Position numbers and translations under genes: made by a program. From positions 1-64,000 of the forward strand of contig JARVGK010000004.1 of the NCBI GenBank assembly GCA_029762535.1: a DNA stretch of 64,000 nucleotides, read 5' to 3'. Of the stretch, positions 28,081 through 36,368 are shown piece after piece (the first letter of the stretch is position 1; every line of letters begins with the position of its first letter). Source of the stretch: Thermoplasmatota archaeon. Its GTDB lineage: Archaea; Thermoplasmatota; Penumbrarchaeia; Penumbrarchaeales; Penumbrarchaeaceae. Below the pieces are notes generated by a model, which was not told the origin of the DNA, did no database searches, and was given only the letters and a program-made list of their open reading frames with translations.

Positions 28081-29280
28081 TTATCTTTTTATCGAACTCT
28101 TGTAATGTGCCTTGAGGTCGGATGCCATCTTCTCATAGTTTCTATGATCCAACACCCATTCCCTTCCTTTCATACCCATGTGCCTTGAATTATCGATATC
28201 GTTCATAAACTTTGTGATTGCATTGATGATCTCCGGTAAGGAATATGGAGGGGCGATGCCTCCTCCGCTTTGTTCTATCACTTTTTGTTGGTCTCCGATC
28301 TCTTTGTTGGCCACGACCGGTACTCCTCTTGATAGGTATTCCACGACCTTGGTGGGTGATGATACGCGATATGCCAGTATCGGTGGTAGTATCGAAAGGC
28401 CCAGATCGCTATTATCTATTAATGTTGTGACCTCTTCAAATGGAACTTCATCGATCAGCTTCACTTGGTTCTTTAGTCCAAGCTCTTTAATTCTTCGTAT
28501 CAACTTCTCACTGTAACTCTTTCTGAATACCTTACCTACGATCATTAGTTCTACTGGTACATCACTTTTCTTTATAAGACCATTTATAATTTCCAGAAGG
28601 AAGTCTATCCTTCTTACAGGGGTTATCTGACCCAGGTAAATCATTCTGAATCTTTTATCATGATCGTATTTATACAGGATCCTTTTTTCCATCATGGACC
28701 TTGCCGGGCATAATGGTAAAGGATATATCTTATCTGTTGGAACGCCCCTCTTTGTATAATATTTGCCCATTTCTTCCGATATTGGGTGGAATATATCCGC
28801 TCTTTTGATCAACCATGCTAATATCGGTTTTTTTAAATATGCCTTTGCCGTCTTGAATAATGTCAAGATGGATGGCATTGATTTTAACTCGTTCAACTCC
28901 ATGTCAAAGAACAATGACGATAGATAATATGCGAATTTTTTACCATGTGCTTTCGCAAGAAAGAAACCGATTATCCCTTCCAAAATACCGTCATTGCATA
29001 ATACGATGTCTATATTGGGTTCACTCTGTAAAATCTTTGAAGCAGTTTTGTATTTTTTATATACGGCCAACCTTGATATTACATCGCCGATATTCCCTTT
29101 GAGGGGGGTTGGCTTAATAAGATGGATCTCATTGTTTTTCAATGTAATTGTTTTATTCGCATCACCGTATGCTATCCAGTGTACCTTATCATCACCGGAG
29201 GCGAAATATCCCATGAACAGCTGATTGAGTCTGACTCTTCTGAATGGATATTTCTCCTTCGGCAGTAATAAAATATCCAT
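28081..29280 (-). CDS. Glycosyltransferase family 4 protein
   Basis: 399 residues. The second Rossmann half begins KRFRMIYLGQITPVRRIDFL and includes VELMIVGKVFRKSYSEKLI and the donor-side segment LSILPPILAYRVSSPTKVVEYLSRGVPVVANKEIG. The canonical E-x7-E is modified (S-S-P-T-K-V-V-E-Y), as in several GT4 subgroups. A GAGGA ribosome-binding site precedes the ATG. Fits the same glycan assembly line as its neighbours. Confidence 0.82.
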   Translation of the reverse strand: MDILLLPKEKYPFRRVRLNQLFMGYFASGDDKVHWIAYGDANKTITLKNNEIHLIKPTPLKGNIGDVISRLAVYKKYKTASKILQSEPNIDIVLCNDGILEGIIGFFLAKAHGKKFAYYLSSLFFDMELNELKSMPSILTLFKTAKAYLKKPILAWLIKRADIFHPISEEMGKYYTKRGVPTDKIYPLPLCPARSMMEKRILYKYDHDKRFRMIYLGQITPVRRIDFLLEIINGLIKKSDVPVELMIVGKVFRKSYSEKLIRRIKELGLKNQVKLIDEVPFEEVTTLIDNSDLGLSILPPILAYRVSSPTKVVEYLSRGVPVVANKEIGDQQKVIEQSGGGIAPPYSLPEIINAITKFMNDIDNSRHMGMKGREWVLDHRNYEKMASDLKAHYKSSIKR

Positions 29281-29293
29281 TCGATATTCCTCA

Positions 29294-30508
29294 TTATTTT
29301 TTCATTATGTCATAGATCAATTTGTTAAAACCGAAAATGACTTTGTATCGAATGTTCGATCCGATCTTATTATCGGATCTTAAATCCTTCCCTTCATCCG
29401 TTAGAATTCTTAGGATCTCTTTAAAACACCTCTTAACAAGGTCTTTCGATCCATCCATACCATATTTGAGATGCATGTGGAATTTTGGAGATACTAGAGT
29501 GCCCATTTCATTGATAAGTCCGGTTGATATCAGATTTGGTGCTATTATCTTCACCGGTAATAAAAATCTATGGGTCCATTGATAATCAGCATCACATTCC
29601 TTTGATAATGATCTGTTGATTTTCAGCTGGAGATACGATCTCTTCTTCTTATCATGTATAAATGGTGGAATGTTGTAAGGCCGGGGTTCGAAACCTTGAA
29701 ACGTGAAGGCATGGAAATCCATGTAGAATATCGGTTTTATCCTTTTACAGTAATTCCATATATGGTGGCTTTCGGGACATTCTTTTTTCGTGTTTCCAAA
29801 GAATTTCCAGTAAAAGTTTATCCCGTTTGTATTCGATCCCTGTGTATTATGAAAATAACCATCCGGATTGACTATCGGGATGAGTGCGATGTTGAAATGA
29901 TCCCGAGATCCGTCCTTTAAATTCATTTCAGATAATACCTCAGCGATGGCTTCCAAGGCAATGAGATCGTTCTCCGGAGGATGGAAACCTGACAGGAATA
30001 GCAGATACGGCGATCCTTTATCTTTTACATACTCAAATACCTTTATTTCCCTCCCTTCAACGGTCTTTCCTATTGAGATCTCATTTGCGCCTCCCTTCAA
30101 AGCCTTTTCCCGAATGGATTCCAATATCTCTTCATGGTCCATGGGTATGTAGTTGCTGATGAATGTCGAACCGGGGGCGATCCTCAATTCGAATCGATAT
30201 TTTCCGGGGAGGAGCATCCTTCCATCGATCTCCTCTTTGATATATTTCTCCTGATCTTCGTTCCTTATCCAGAGCCATCCCAAATCCTGATTCATATCTT
30301 CTTTATCATTACATCCTATGCAGAATTTTACATTAACGGGAACATCACCATCATTTCTGGCCATGAAGTGAAAATGTAGATTGTAATCGTGATCCTCGAT
30401 GTATCCTATTGTTATCGGATCCTTCTTTAATTCTATGAAAGCAACATTTTTTTCGACCCTTCCGGATCCGAGCATGGATCCCTTGAAATCGCCGTCTATG
30501 GTTATCAT
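29294..30508 (-). CDS. M14 family zinc carboxypeptidase-like protein
   Basis: 404 residues. The first ~130 form a beta-rich domain; the M14 domain follows with the zinc motif LFLSGFHPPEND (H-x-x-E), NPDGYFHNTQGSNTNGINFYW, the third zinc histidine in YMDFHAFTFQGFEP, and a late glutamate in LINEMGT matching the catalytic Glu. There is no signal peptide, so it appears cytoplasmic. Carboxypeptidase-fold enzymes also include amidases and deacylases; in a glycan cluster it might trim a peptide or acyl-amide substituent. The usual N-R pair after the second motif is replaced by NTNG, so substrate binding is probably not that of digestive carboxypeptidases. Confidence 0.78.
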   Translation of the reverse strand: MITIDGDFKGSMLGSGRVEKNVAFIELKKDPITIGYIEDHDYNLHFHFMARNDGDVPVNVKFCIGCNDKEDMNQDLGWLWIRNEDQEKYIKEEIDGRMLLPGKYRFELRIAPGSTFISNYIPMDHEEILESIREKALKGGANEISIGKTVEGREIKVFEYVKDKGSPYLLFLSGFHPPENDLIALEAIAEVLSEMNLKDGSRDHFNIALIPIVNPDGYFHNTQGSNTNGINFYWKFFGNTKKECPESHHIWNYCKRIKPIFYMDFHAFTFQGFEPRPYNIPPFIHDKKKRSYLQLKINRSLSKECDADYQWTHRFLLPVKIIAPNLISTGLINEMGTLVSPKFHMHLKYGMDGSKDLVKRCFKEILRILTDEGKDLRSDNKIGSNIRYKVIFGFNKLIYDIMKK

Positions 30509-30513
30509 GGATA

Positions 30514-31794
30514 TCAGATCGCCTTAATATCGATAACTGAGTTCTTCTTTCTGAGTAGAAATACTGTCAAGCCGCTCATTATGACAACTGTTGTCAAACC
30601 CACTATCATCGTGGAGTATGCTATTCCGATAAGCCCGAACCATTGAAGGAACAGATAATTCAACCCGATGTTCACAACCGGGGGTATCCAGTATAGATAC
30701 AGGAGTTTCAGCTCGTTACCTGTCGCCTGGAGCGCATTGTAGAAAGGCAGCTCGAAATATTTGAAGGCGAGGTAGAATATCAGCACGGAGAAAATCGGCG
30801 CGGCTTTAAGATATTCATCGGAGAATATGATGCCTATTATTGGCTCCGATGCCAATGACAGGACTGCCGCTCCCAGGATAACGACCGCGCCCATCAGGGT
30901 CCCCCATTGGAACAACCTCTTGACCTGAATGGTATCCTGGCTCTGGAATGTCTTGATGAACATCGGGAACGTGGCGATGAACAGAAGGTTCCTCAGGATC
31001 ACGCCCGGACCCATTAGATTGACCGCGATGCTGTATATACCCACATCCTCGTAAGGCCTCAAATTGGATATCATGAGTATGTCTATGGATGTCGCCAGAT
31101 GACCAAGGAATAACAGTAAGCTGAAGATTATCACGGGTTTTATCAGGCTCCATCTCGTATCCAGCATCATCCTGAACGTTATTCTTGCGAATCTCCTCGA
31201 TATCCTGATGTTCAAGATCAGGGAAATGGCGAGGGTCAGAATACTTGCTATCAGCAGGATCGTCAGGCCAAGGTTGAAAACCACTACTATTATCGTGAAT
31301 ACCAGGTAGATCAGACGATGGATAACACCTATTAAAGCATGATACTGCATCCTCTCGTGTACCTGATAGATTATCATGTAAAATCCTTCTAATGAACTTA
31401 GAAGGAGAGTTATGGAATAAATTGCGATCAATATCTTGGTGTATGGGTCGTAATTTACGAATAGTAAACCGATCAAAGACAATCCGATCGATATTGATCC
31501 GACCAGTACCCTCAAACCGACGGTGTTCGAGAGTATATCATCGAGCTTCTCCTCGTTCTTGACGCCTTCCCTGATTAGAACCTTGTTGATCTGGGGAAGG
31601 GTAAAGAACAGGAATAATGAGATGTACGATGTGACGGTGGAATAGATACCGTAATCTCGCACCCCGAGATATCGGGTGATCAAAATGAGCCCGATCATGG
31701 CCATTATCTGGGCAATAACATTTCCAACAACAAGATAAGAGAAATTCTTCATGGCCAGCTTGATCCTGCTGCCAAGGGTCATGTCGGCCTTCAT
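30514..31794 (-). CDS. Polysaccharide flippase (Wzx/MATE-like, MVF superfamily)
   Basis: 426 residues with ~12-14 membrane helices. The N-terminus FSYLVVGNVIAQIMAMIGLILITRYLG and the middle segment RPYEDVGIYSIAVNLMGP are hallmark positions of the Wzx/RfbX flippases that move lipid-linked oligosaccharides outward. A paralogue at 43132-44424 shares the NIGLN--FLQWFGLIGIAYST region, so the island has two export routes or two glycans. Confidence 0.9.
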   Translation of the reverse strand: MKADMTLGSRIKLAMKNFSYLVVGNVIAQIMAMIGLILITRYLGVRDYGIYSTVTSYISLFLFFTLPQINKVLIREGVKNEEKLDDILSNTVGLRVLVGSISIGLSLIGLLFVNYDPYTKILIAIYSITLLLSSLEGFYMIIYQVHERMQYHALIGVIHRLIYLVFTIIVVVFNLGLTILLIASILTLAISLILNIRISRRFARITFRMMLDTRWSLIKPVIIFSLLLFLGHLATSIDILMISNLRPYEDVGIYSIAVNLMGPGVILRNLLFIATFPMFIKTFQSQDTIQVKRLFQWGTLMGAVVILGAAVLSLASEPIIGIIFSDEYLKAAPIFSVLIFYLAFKYFELPFYNALQATGNELKLLYLYWIPPVVNIGLNYLFLQWFGLIGIAYSTMIVGLTTVVIMSGLTVFLLRKKNSVIDIKAI

Positions 31795-31847
31795 CGGATC
31801 AACTCAATGATAAAAGGAACGGATAATTTCTCATGATAAGGTCATCA

Positions 31848-32699
31848 TCATTGATCTCTACAGGCTTTGATGAACCTCATCGATCCATTGTATGATAAGA
31901 ATTCAACATGGGAAAAGATGTCGCTTCTCTTGAACAGCCTCCCCACCAAATTCTCCTGACCTTCTCCGAACTCAAAAGCAAGGGATCCCCCTTCCTTCAA
32001 GATAGATGAAGATTCATTGATCAATCTGTTCAAGATATCGATCCCGAATGGGCCTCCGTCAAGGGCTATGTGCGGTTCATGGTCCTTGATCTGGGGATCC
32101 ATCCTCTCGATGGAGGATCTTGGAATATAAGGCGGATTGCACACTATCATATCAATCTTGGAGGATAGGCCCATTTCCCTTATCGGAGAAAGGAGATCCC
32201 CCTCAATGATATGTACCCTATCATCAAGACCGTATCTTTGCACGTTGAGTTTTGCAACTTCCAGGGCATCGGGGGATATGTCTATAGCATAGACCTCCGC
32301 GTCTGGGTTCTCCAGGGCTATTGAGATCGCGATATTGCCGCAGCCGGTCCCTACATCGACTATGATTGGTCGATAATTTTTTAACGCGATAGAAGCGATA
32401 TGATCCCTGGCCAGATCGACCAGTAAGAATGTTTCCGGTGTGGGGATCAGTGTATGATTATTGACGATGTATCTTCTTCCCATGAACACCGCTTCCCCTA
32501 ATATGTATTCGGGCGGTGTGTTCTCGTATCTCTTCCGTAAGTAATCGTATTCCAGCATGCGGTTGAGCACATCCTCCGGATCCAAATCCGTTATCTTTCC
32601 ATCCAGAAGATGATCGAGCAATCGCATGAACTCGGCGAATTGGTCCTTGCCATCGATCCCGTCCATGTGATCGAATACCTTCTTCCACCCTTCGTTCAA
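31848..32699 (-). CDS. PrmC/HemK-like methyltransferase with bacterial-type N-terminal domain
   Basis: 283 residues. An N-terminal helical domain (~1-75) ends in PPEYILGEAVFMGRRYIVNN, TLIPTPETFLLVD; the SAM fold shows VDVGTGCGNIAISIALENP and the catalytic NPPY in IVCNPPYIP. This matches bacterial PrmC, which methylates release-factor glutamine. Archaeal HemK2 homologues lack the N-terminal domain, so a transferred gene is likely. Here it sits 5 bases after an NadE-like gene and before the flippase, suggesting it modifies a biosynthetic product or carrier-bound amide rather than a release factor. The start is a TTG at 32699 with GGGAGGT upstream; an ATG at 32666 is the alternative. Confidence 0.75.
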   Translation of the reverse strand: MNEGWKKVFDHMDGIDGKDQFAEFMRLLDHLLDGKITDLDPEDVLNRMLEYDYLRKRYENTPPEYILGEAVFMGRRYIVNNHTLIPTPETFLLVDLARDHIASIALKNYRPIIVDVGTGCGNIAISIALENPDAEVYAIDISPDALEVAKLNVQRYGLDDRVHIIEGDLLSPIREMGLSSKIDMIVCNPPYIPRSSIERMDPQIKDHEPHIALDGGPFGIDILNRLINESSSILKEGGSLAFEFGEGQENLVGRLFKRSDIFSHVEFLSYNGSMRFIKACRDQ

Positions 32700-32704
32700 G
32701 AATA

Positions 32705-33694
32705 TCAGACCTCCCTTGAAGGAGGCAGATCGATGACCCCAAATAGTTCTGGACGCATGTGAAGGTATGATGTACTCCTCTTCTTCTGCTCGATGTCCTT
32801 GTATATCCTGAGGACCTGACCAAGGCTAAGTCCCGTTGTCTTCGAACATTCATCAAGTCCGACATCGTTGTTGTAGCAATAGAGCATGAGGTCCATAGTC
32901 CTCAATGGTATGGAGAAATAGAACTCCTCTTGTGTTTGCTCCATGGGGAAAGTATCGGTCGTTGGGGTCCTTTTTATGATCTCATCCGGTATCTCGTAAT
33001 GCTCCGCCAGCTGATATACCTGGCTTTTGTAAAGATGGGCTATGGGTTTGAGATCGGCGGCACCATCTCCGTTCTTGACGAAGAACCCGAGCTCATACTC
33101 CAGGCGATTGGGTGTTCCCACGACCGCATAGTTCAGCCGATCCGCGTGATGGTATTCCATCATCTTTCTCACGCGCTGCTTGAAATTGGATGCGGCTATA
33201 ACGCCGAGGTAACTGGAAGAGGTCATGCGTTTATTTACAGTACTTCCGTCAGGTAGTTCGACGACGATCTGGGAGATGCTTATCCTATCGGATGAGAGGA
33301 TGTTGGGCAGTATCACCTTGCACTTCCAGCTGTCCTCATATTCGGGTATCACCTCACGAATGGACATCCCCCGTCTGGTGTAGCATCCCGATGCAACAAG
33401 GATGGATGTTATATCCTCAACGATCGTCTCGATCCCGAGATGGTCCGCGATGATTCGGCCCAATCTGTTGGTATCCTCTTTTCCCTCCCTCTCGGGCATA
33501 AGGATGCCGAATACCCGTCCGACCCCAAGGGCCTTTGCGCATATCTCAGCACAGACCGAGCTGTCAAGTCCGCCGGAAAGTCCGATGACCACGCCCTTCT
33601 TCCTCATCCTTGACAGAACAGAATCCGAAATAGCTCTCTCAAGCCTCTCTGCCTCTTTATCGCAGTCCATGAAGAGCGGTTCGTGATCGTTCAT
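32705..33694 (-). CDS. NadE-like ATP-pyrophosphatase, copy 1
   Basis: 329 residues of the N-type ATP-PPase fold: PP-loop VVIGLSGGLDSSVCAEI, VVGTPNRLEYELGFFVKNGDGAADLKPIAHLYKSQVYQLA (as in NAD synthetase), then RTPTTDTFPMEQTQEEF where NadE has its GQTDE segment. A ~50-residue insertion (about residues 105-155) makes it longer than ammonia-dependent NadE (~250-270 aa). No glutaminase domain is present. It and the next gene share this architecture, so they are paralogues of one divergent subfamily. They may activate a carboxylate as an adenylate and amidate it; true NAD synthesis is less likely given the altered motifs and setting. Confidence 0.75.
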   Translation of the reverse strand: MNDHEPLFMDCDKEAERLERAISDSVLSRMRKKGVVIGLSGGLDSSVCAEICAKALGVGRVFGILMPEREGKEDTNRLGRIIADHLGIETIVEDITSILVASGCYTRRGMSIREVIPEYEDSWKCKVILPNILSSDRISISQIVVELPDGSTVNKRMTSSSYLGVIAASNFKQRVRKMMEYHHADRLNYAVVGTPNRLEYELGFFVKNGDGAADLKPIAHLYKSQVYQLAEHYEIPDEIIKRTPTTDTFPMEQTQEEFYFSIPLRTMDLMLYCYNNDVGLDECSKTTGLSLGQVLRIYKDIEQKKRSTSYLHMRPELFGVIDLPPSREV

Positions 33695-33701
33695 GTCCTC
33701 T

Positions 33702-34673
33702 CTAATCTCCTTCGAACATATTAGGAGGGAGCATCCTCAGATGCCGGGATGCTGTATGCTTCCTCTCGAAATCCGTAAAAGCCCTCTTCACCTGCTCCGT
33801 TCCAAGTCCCATTATCGAGGCTGTTCCTCGCTCGTCCATGTCATTCTCCCAGGCATAGAGGAGCATATCGAGCTTCTCGTACGGCATCCTGAAGAAGAAA
33901 GCCTCGTCGGAAACATGGGAGTTGAAAGTGTCCGGGGACGGTGGACGGTCGATAATACCCTGATGAACGCCAAGATGCCGTGACAGGGAATAGACCTGTG
34001 TTTTGTAAAGATGGGCAAGCGGCTCGATATCCACCCCCCCGTCCCCGTATTTGACGAAATAACCCTGTATCATCTCGGTCCTGTTCGTGGTCCCGCACAC
34101 GGCATGGTTCATGGACTCGGCGTGATAGTACAGGTGCATCATCCTCGTCCTCTGCTTGGTATCCGTTGCGGCCAGTATTACTTGGGAGTCTTTCCTTCTG
34201 AGCCTGGTCGAGAATACGATGTCATCCCCTTCCATAATGTCTATGGAAAAGAAGTTGATGGAGTCCTTCTCAAGGATATTCTCGGGCAGGTAAAGCCTGA
34301 TCCTGTGGTTTGATGAGTATGCCGGATATATTTTTCTGATGATCTCATCCCGTTTTTCGTATGTGCCGAACGCCTCAAGAACGCTTGTGATATCCTCGAC
34401 AACATACTCTATCCCAAGGGATTTGGCATGCTCTCTGGCAAGTCTTTCGCTAATGGGATTCGAATCTTTTTCAGGCAGTATAACGCCAAACACATTCTTG
34501 CTACCAAGGGCTTTAACGCACAGGGTAAGGGTCAAAGCGGAATCGATGCCACCGCTAAGTCCTACGATATAGCCCTCCCTCTTGTGTTCGTGTAGGTATT
34601 CCTTGAGGAAATGACAGATGCGATCCGCCTCTTTTTCCGGATCGATATTCATCACCTCTTTGTTTAAAGGCAT
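33702..34673 (-). CDS. NadE-like ATP-pyrophosphatase, copy 2
   Basis: 323 residues: PP-loop YIVGLSGGIDSALTLTLCVK, then CGTTNRTEMIQGYFVKYGDGGVDIEPLAHLYKTQVYSL, closer to genuine NAD synthetase than copy 1, and PPSPDTFNSHVSDEAFFF replacing the GQTDE element. It carries the same central insertion. AAGGTGAT five bases before the ATG at 34673 fixes the start. It lies 18 bases after the acyl carrier protein gene and 7 bases before copy 1. A heteromer of the two copies is possible. If this were the cell's only NadE, copy 2 would be the better candidate. Confidence 0.78.
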   Translation of the reverse strand: MPLNKEVMNIDPEKEADRICHFLKEYLHEHKREGYIVGLSGGIDSALTLTLCVKALGSKNVFGVILPEKDSNPISERLAREHAKSLGIEYVVEDITSVLEAFGTYEKRDEIIRKIYPAYSSNHRIRLYLPENILEKDSINFFSIDIMEGDDIVFSTRLRRKDSQVILAATDTKQRTRMMHLYYHAESMNHAVCGTTNRTEMIQGYFVKYGDGGVDIEPLAHLYKTQVYSLSRHLGVHQGIIDRPPSPDTFNSHVSDEAFFFRMPYEKLDMLLYAWENDMDERGTASIMGLGTEQVKRAFTDFERKHTASRHLRMLPPNMFEGD

Positions 34674-34691
34674 ATGATATCACCTTGAGGA

Positions 34692-34955
34692 TCAAAGCCC
34701 CTTCTTTCTTCGGACGAATTTTTCGATATTGTCGATGGTATCCAGGTTCTCCGGGATTATTTCATCATTTTCTATGACCATTTCGAACTTTTCTTCCAGG
34801 AATTCGATGACCTCGAGTATTCCCGTGGAATCGACGATCCCGGTGTCCATTAAAGATAGGCCGGGATCCAGTTCCTTGAACTTGTCGGAAAGATAGAAAT
34901 TCGATGCAATGAACGTTCTTACTGTCTTGACAATATCATTGGATCCATCTGTCAT
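34692..34955 (-). CDS. Acyl carrier protein
   Basis: 87 residues, acidic, four-helix carrier fold. The phosphopantetheine-attachment serine is Ser43 in LMDTGIVDSTGILEVIEF; the following helix EFLEEKFEM and the late DNIEKFV are typical. After modification by AcpS (25897-26256) it would carry an acyl or aminoacyl group as a thioester, loaded by the AMP-ligase (24327-25883). The DST form resembles stand-alone carriers of secondary metabolism and D-alanylation more than fatty-acid ACP (DSL). It starts the ACP-NadE-NadE-PrmC run. Carrier proteins are uncommon in archaea. Confidence 0.9.
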   Translation of the reverse strand: MTDGSNDIVKTVRTFIASNFYLSDKFKELDPGLSLMDTGIVDSTGILEVIEFLEEKFEMVIENDEIIPENLDTIDNIEKFVRRKKGL

Positions 34956-35087
34956 CTATACCACTCTAGGAACTATCGGAAAAAGGGTTGGGAATATATT
35001 AACTGTTCCTTACCAGTTATGATCTGATATAATCGCTTGGCTGTGCCTAGGTTTGGAGGCACAGTTGTCCTACCGGCTCATATCTCA

Positions 35088-35258
35088 TCAATACCGGTTT
35101 GGGACGGTCTTGGGGGGATATCTTACGAGGAGGATCTGCCTGAAATCGGTCCTCTCCGTTCGGACCTCGGTGACGCAATCCCTATCCAAGCTGGATATAA
35201 GGCTGTTTTTGTCGGTCTCGAGAAGATATGCGCCCTTCTCCTTGGTCTGTCGGCTCAT
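35088..35258 (-). CDS. Possible 56-residue small protein upstream of the carrier protein
   Basis: ATG at 35258 with GGTG four bases upstream opens 56 codons (MSRQTKEKGAYLLETDKN ... KTVPNRY) to the TGA at 35088-35090. A promoter-like AAAAAGTATAAG (35309-35320, minus strand) lies ~50 bases upstream, which would leave a ~25-base leader. The product is charged and soluble with no recognised family. If real, it would be the first gene of the run leading into the carrier protein. The opposite strand is also open here, so coding is not proven. Confidence 0.35.
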   Translation of the reverse strand: MSRQTKEKGAYLLETDKNSLISSLDRDCVTEVRTERTDFRQILLVRYPPKTVPNRY

Positions 35259-35308
35259 GATGCACCACTATCTCCGTTAGGGGAGGATGGTCTTAAGCCC
35301 TGGAATTA

Positions 35309-35320
35309 CTTATACTTTTT
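35309..35320 (-). promoter_or_regulatory. Candidate TATA/BRE for the acyl-carrier gene string
   Basis: Minus-strand AAAAAGTATAAG resembles an archaeal BRE+TATA. It would start transcription near 35285, ahead of the 56-residue frame and the carrier-protein gene. By eye only. Confidence 0.4.
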
Positions 35321-35411
35321 GCCGATTTCGGTTACAGTTTTTTATCTACATGGTTGTTGCTATTTAAATAGGGTTGTCTAATCATGTACAATTTATTACA
35401 ATATTGACATT

Positions 35412-36347
35412 TCATAGTTTATTCTTTTTCTTGTTCGCCATGTCCAGCAGGATCTTGATCACCCTCTCGGAAACCTGGTTCATCCCGAGAAGAATGATCC
35501 CCGAGAACATGAAGAATCCACCCATAATGAGAAGCGATGCGAATATGTAAAGACCGATCAGGGACAGGTTCTCTTCGCCGCCTAAGAAGAGGCGTCCCAA
35601 AAGGACGACCAGCAGCGCCCCTATCGTCGACAGGAAGGAGAGCGCCCCGAAGAACCTCACCGGTTTGTGTATCCTTAGAACCCTCATGGCTCTGGCCAGA
35701 ACGGAAAGTCCATGGTACCACGATGGTTGAGTGCTGGTGTCCAGTTCGCTGTAGGTCGATTTGATCCCGATCTCCTTCCACCGGAACCCGGCCCTGTCAG
35801 CGAGTGCGATCAGTTCCGATTCCACGGAGAAACCGGTCTCCATGGACTCCATCAGGGATGTGACCGTTTTCATACTGTAAGCCCTGTAACCGGACTGTGA
35901 GTCCTTGATGATCTTGTTCAAAGAAAGCGATGTAGCGGTGGAGAGGATCCAGTTGCCGAACACCCTGTGGAAGGGCATCTCCTCCAGGCCCTCGTCGTGA
36001 TGCCATCTGGAACCTATGGTTATATCCACTTCTCCCCGCTCTATCGGCCGGACTAGTTTTGGGATCATGCTGGGGTTATGCTGTCCGTCGCCGTCGATGA
36101 ACACGATGATGTCATATCCACTCCGGTCCGCCCATTTGAACGCAGTGATGATGGCGGCTCCCTTGCCCCTGTTGCAATCATGGGATATGACCTGTGCGCC
36201 GGCCAGTTTTGCCACCAGTGCGGTATTGTCGGTAGATCCATCATCCACGACCAGTACCGAGTCGGCATACTCCTTGCTGAGAAGCACGACGGACGCTATC
36301 GTCCTCTTCTCGTTGAGCGCCGGTATCGCAACTAATACCTTGTTCAT
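35412..36347 (-). CDS. GT2 polyprenyl-phosphate glycosyltransferase with C-terminal membrane domain
   Basis: About 311 residues. The GT-A core has VLVAIPALNEKRTIASVV, VVDDGSTDNT, RGKGAAIITAF, the metal-binding IDGDGQHNPSMIPKL (D-x-D) and IKDSQSGYRAYS, matching dolichyl-phosphate mannose/glucose synthases. Two C-terminal membrane segments follow (GALLVVLLGRLFLGG region; LIMGGFFMFSGIILLGMNQV). It transfers a sugar from a nucleotide to a polyprenyl phosphate at the inner membrane face. Of the run of start codons at 36356-36347 (GTG ATG ATG ATG), the last has the best spacing to GAAGTGA. Confidence 0.9.
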   Translation of the reverse strand: MNKVLVAIPALNEKRTIASVVLLSKEYADSVLVVDDGSTDNTALVAKLAGAQVISHDCNRGKGAAIITAFKWADRSGYDIIVFIDGDGQHNPSMIPKLVRPIERGEVDITIGSRWHHDEGLEEMPFHRVFGNWILSTATSLSLNKIIKDSQSGYRAYSMKTVTSLMESMETGFSVESELIALADRAGFRWKEIGIKSTYSELDTSTQPSWYHGLSVLARAMRVLRIHKPVRFFGALSFLSTIGALLVVLLGRLFLGGEENLSLIGLYIFASLLIMGGFFMFSGIILLGMNQVSERVIKILLDMANKKKNKL

Positions 36348-36368
36348 CATCATCACTTCTATATGACC

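Larger units (their letters stand above)
34956..35411. other. Intergenic region with hairpin, palindrome and small ORF
   Basis: 456 bases between the carrier protein and a GT2 gene. It holds a perfect hairpin CTGTGCCT-8-AGGCACAG at 35041-35064, a 12-base palindrome CTATTTAAATAG at 35360-35371, a TATA-like element at 35309-35320 and a 56-residue minus-strand frame (35088-35258). An opposing plus-strand frame (35037-35381) is taken as a shadow. Confidence 0.5.

Noticed and set aside
29681..29705. GGGTTCGAAACC resembling a tRNA T-arm
   Set aside because: Lies inside the M14 gene and no matching acceptor, D or anticodon arms surround it. No tRNA was seen in the window.
35037..35381. 114-codon plus-strand frame in the intergenic region before the carrier protein
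   Set aside because: No ribosome-binding site and spans a hairpin; the opposing 56-codon frame has better start signals, though neither is proven.
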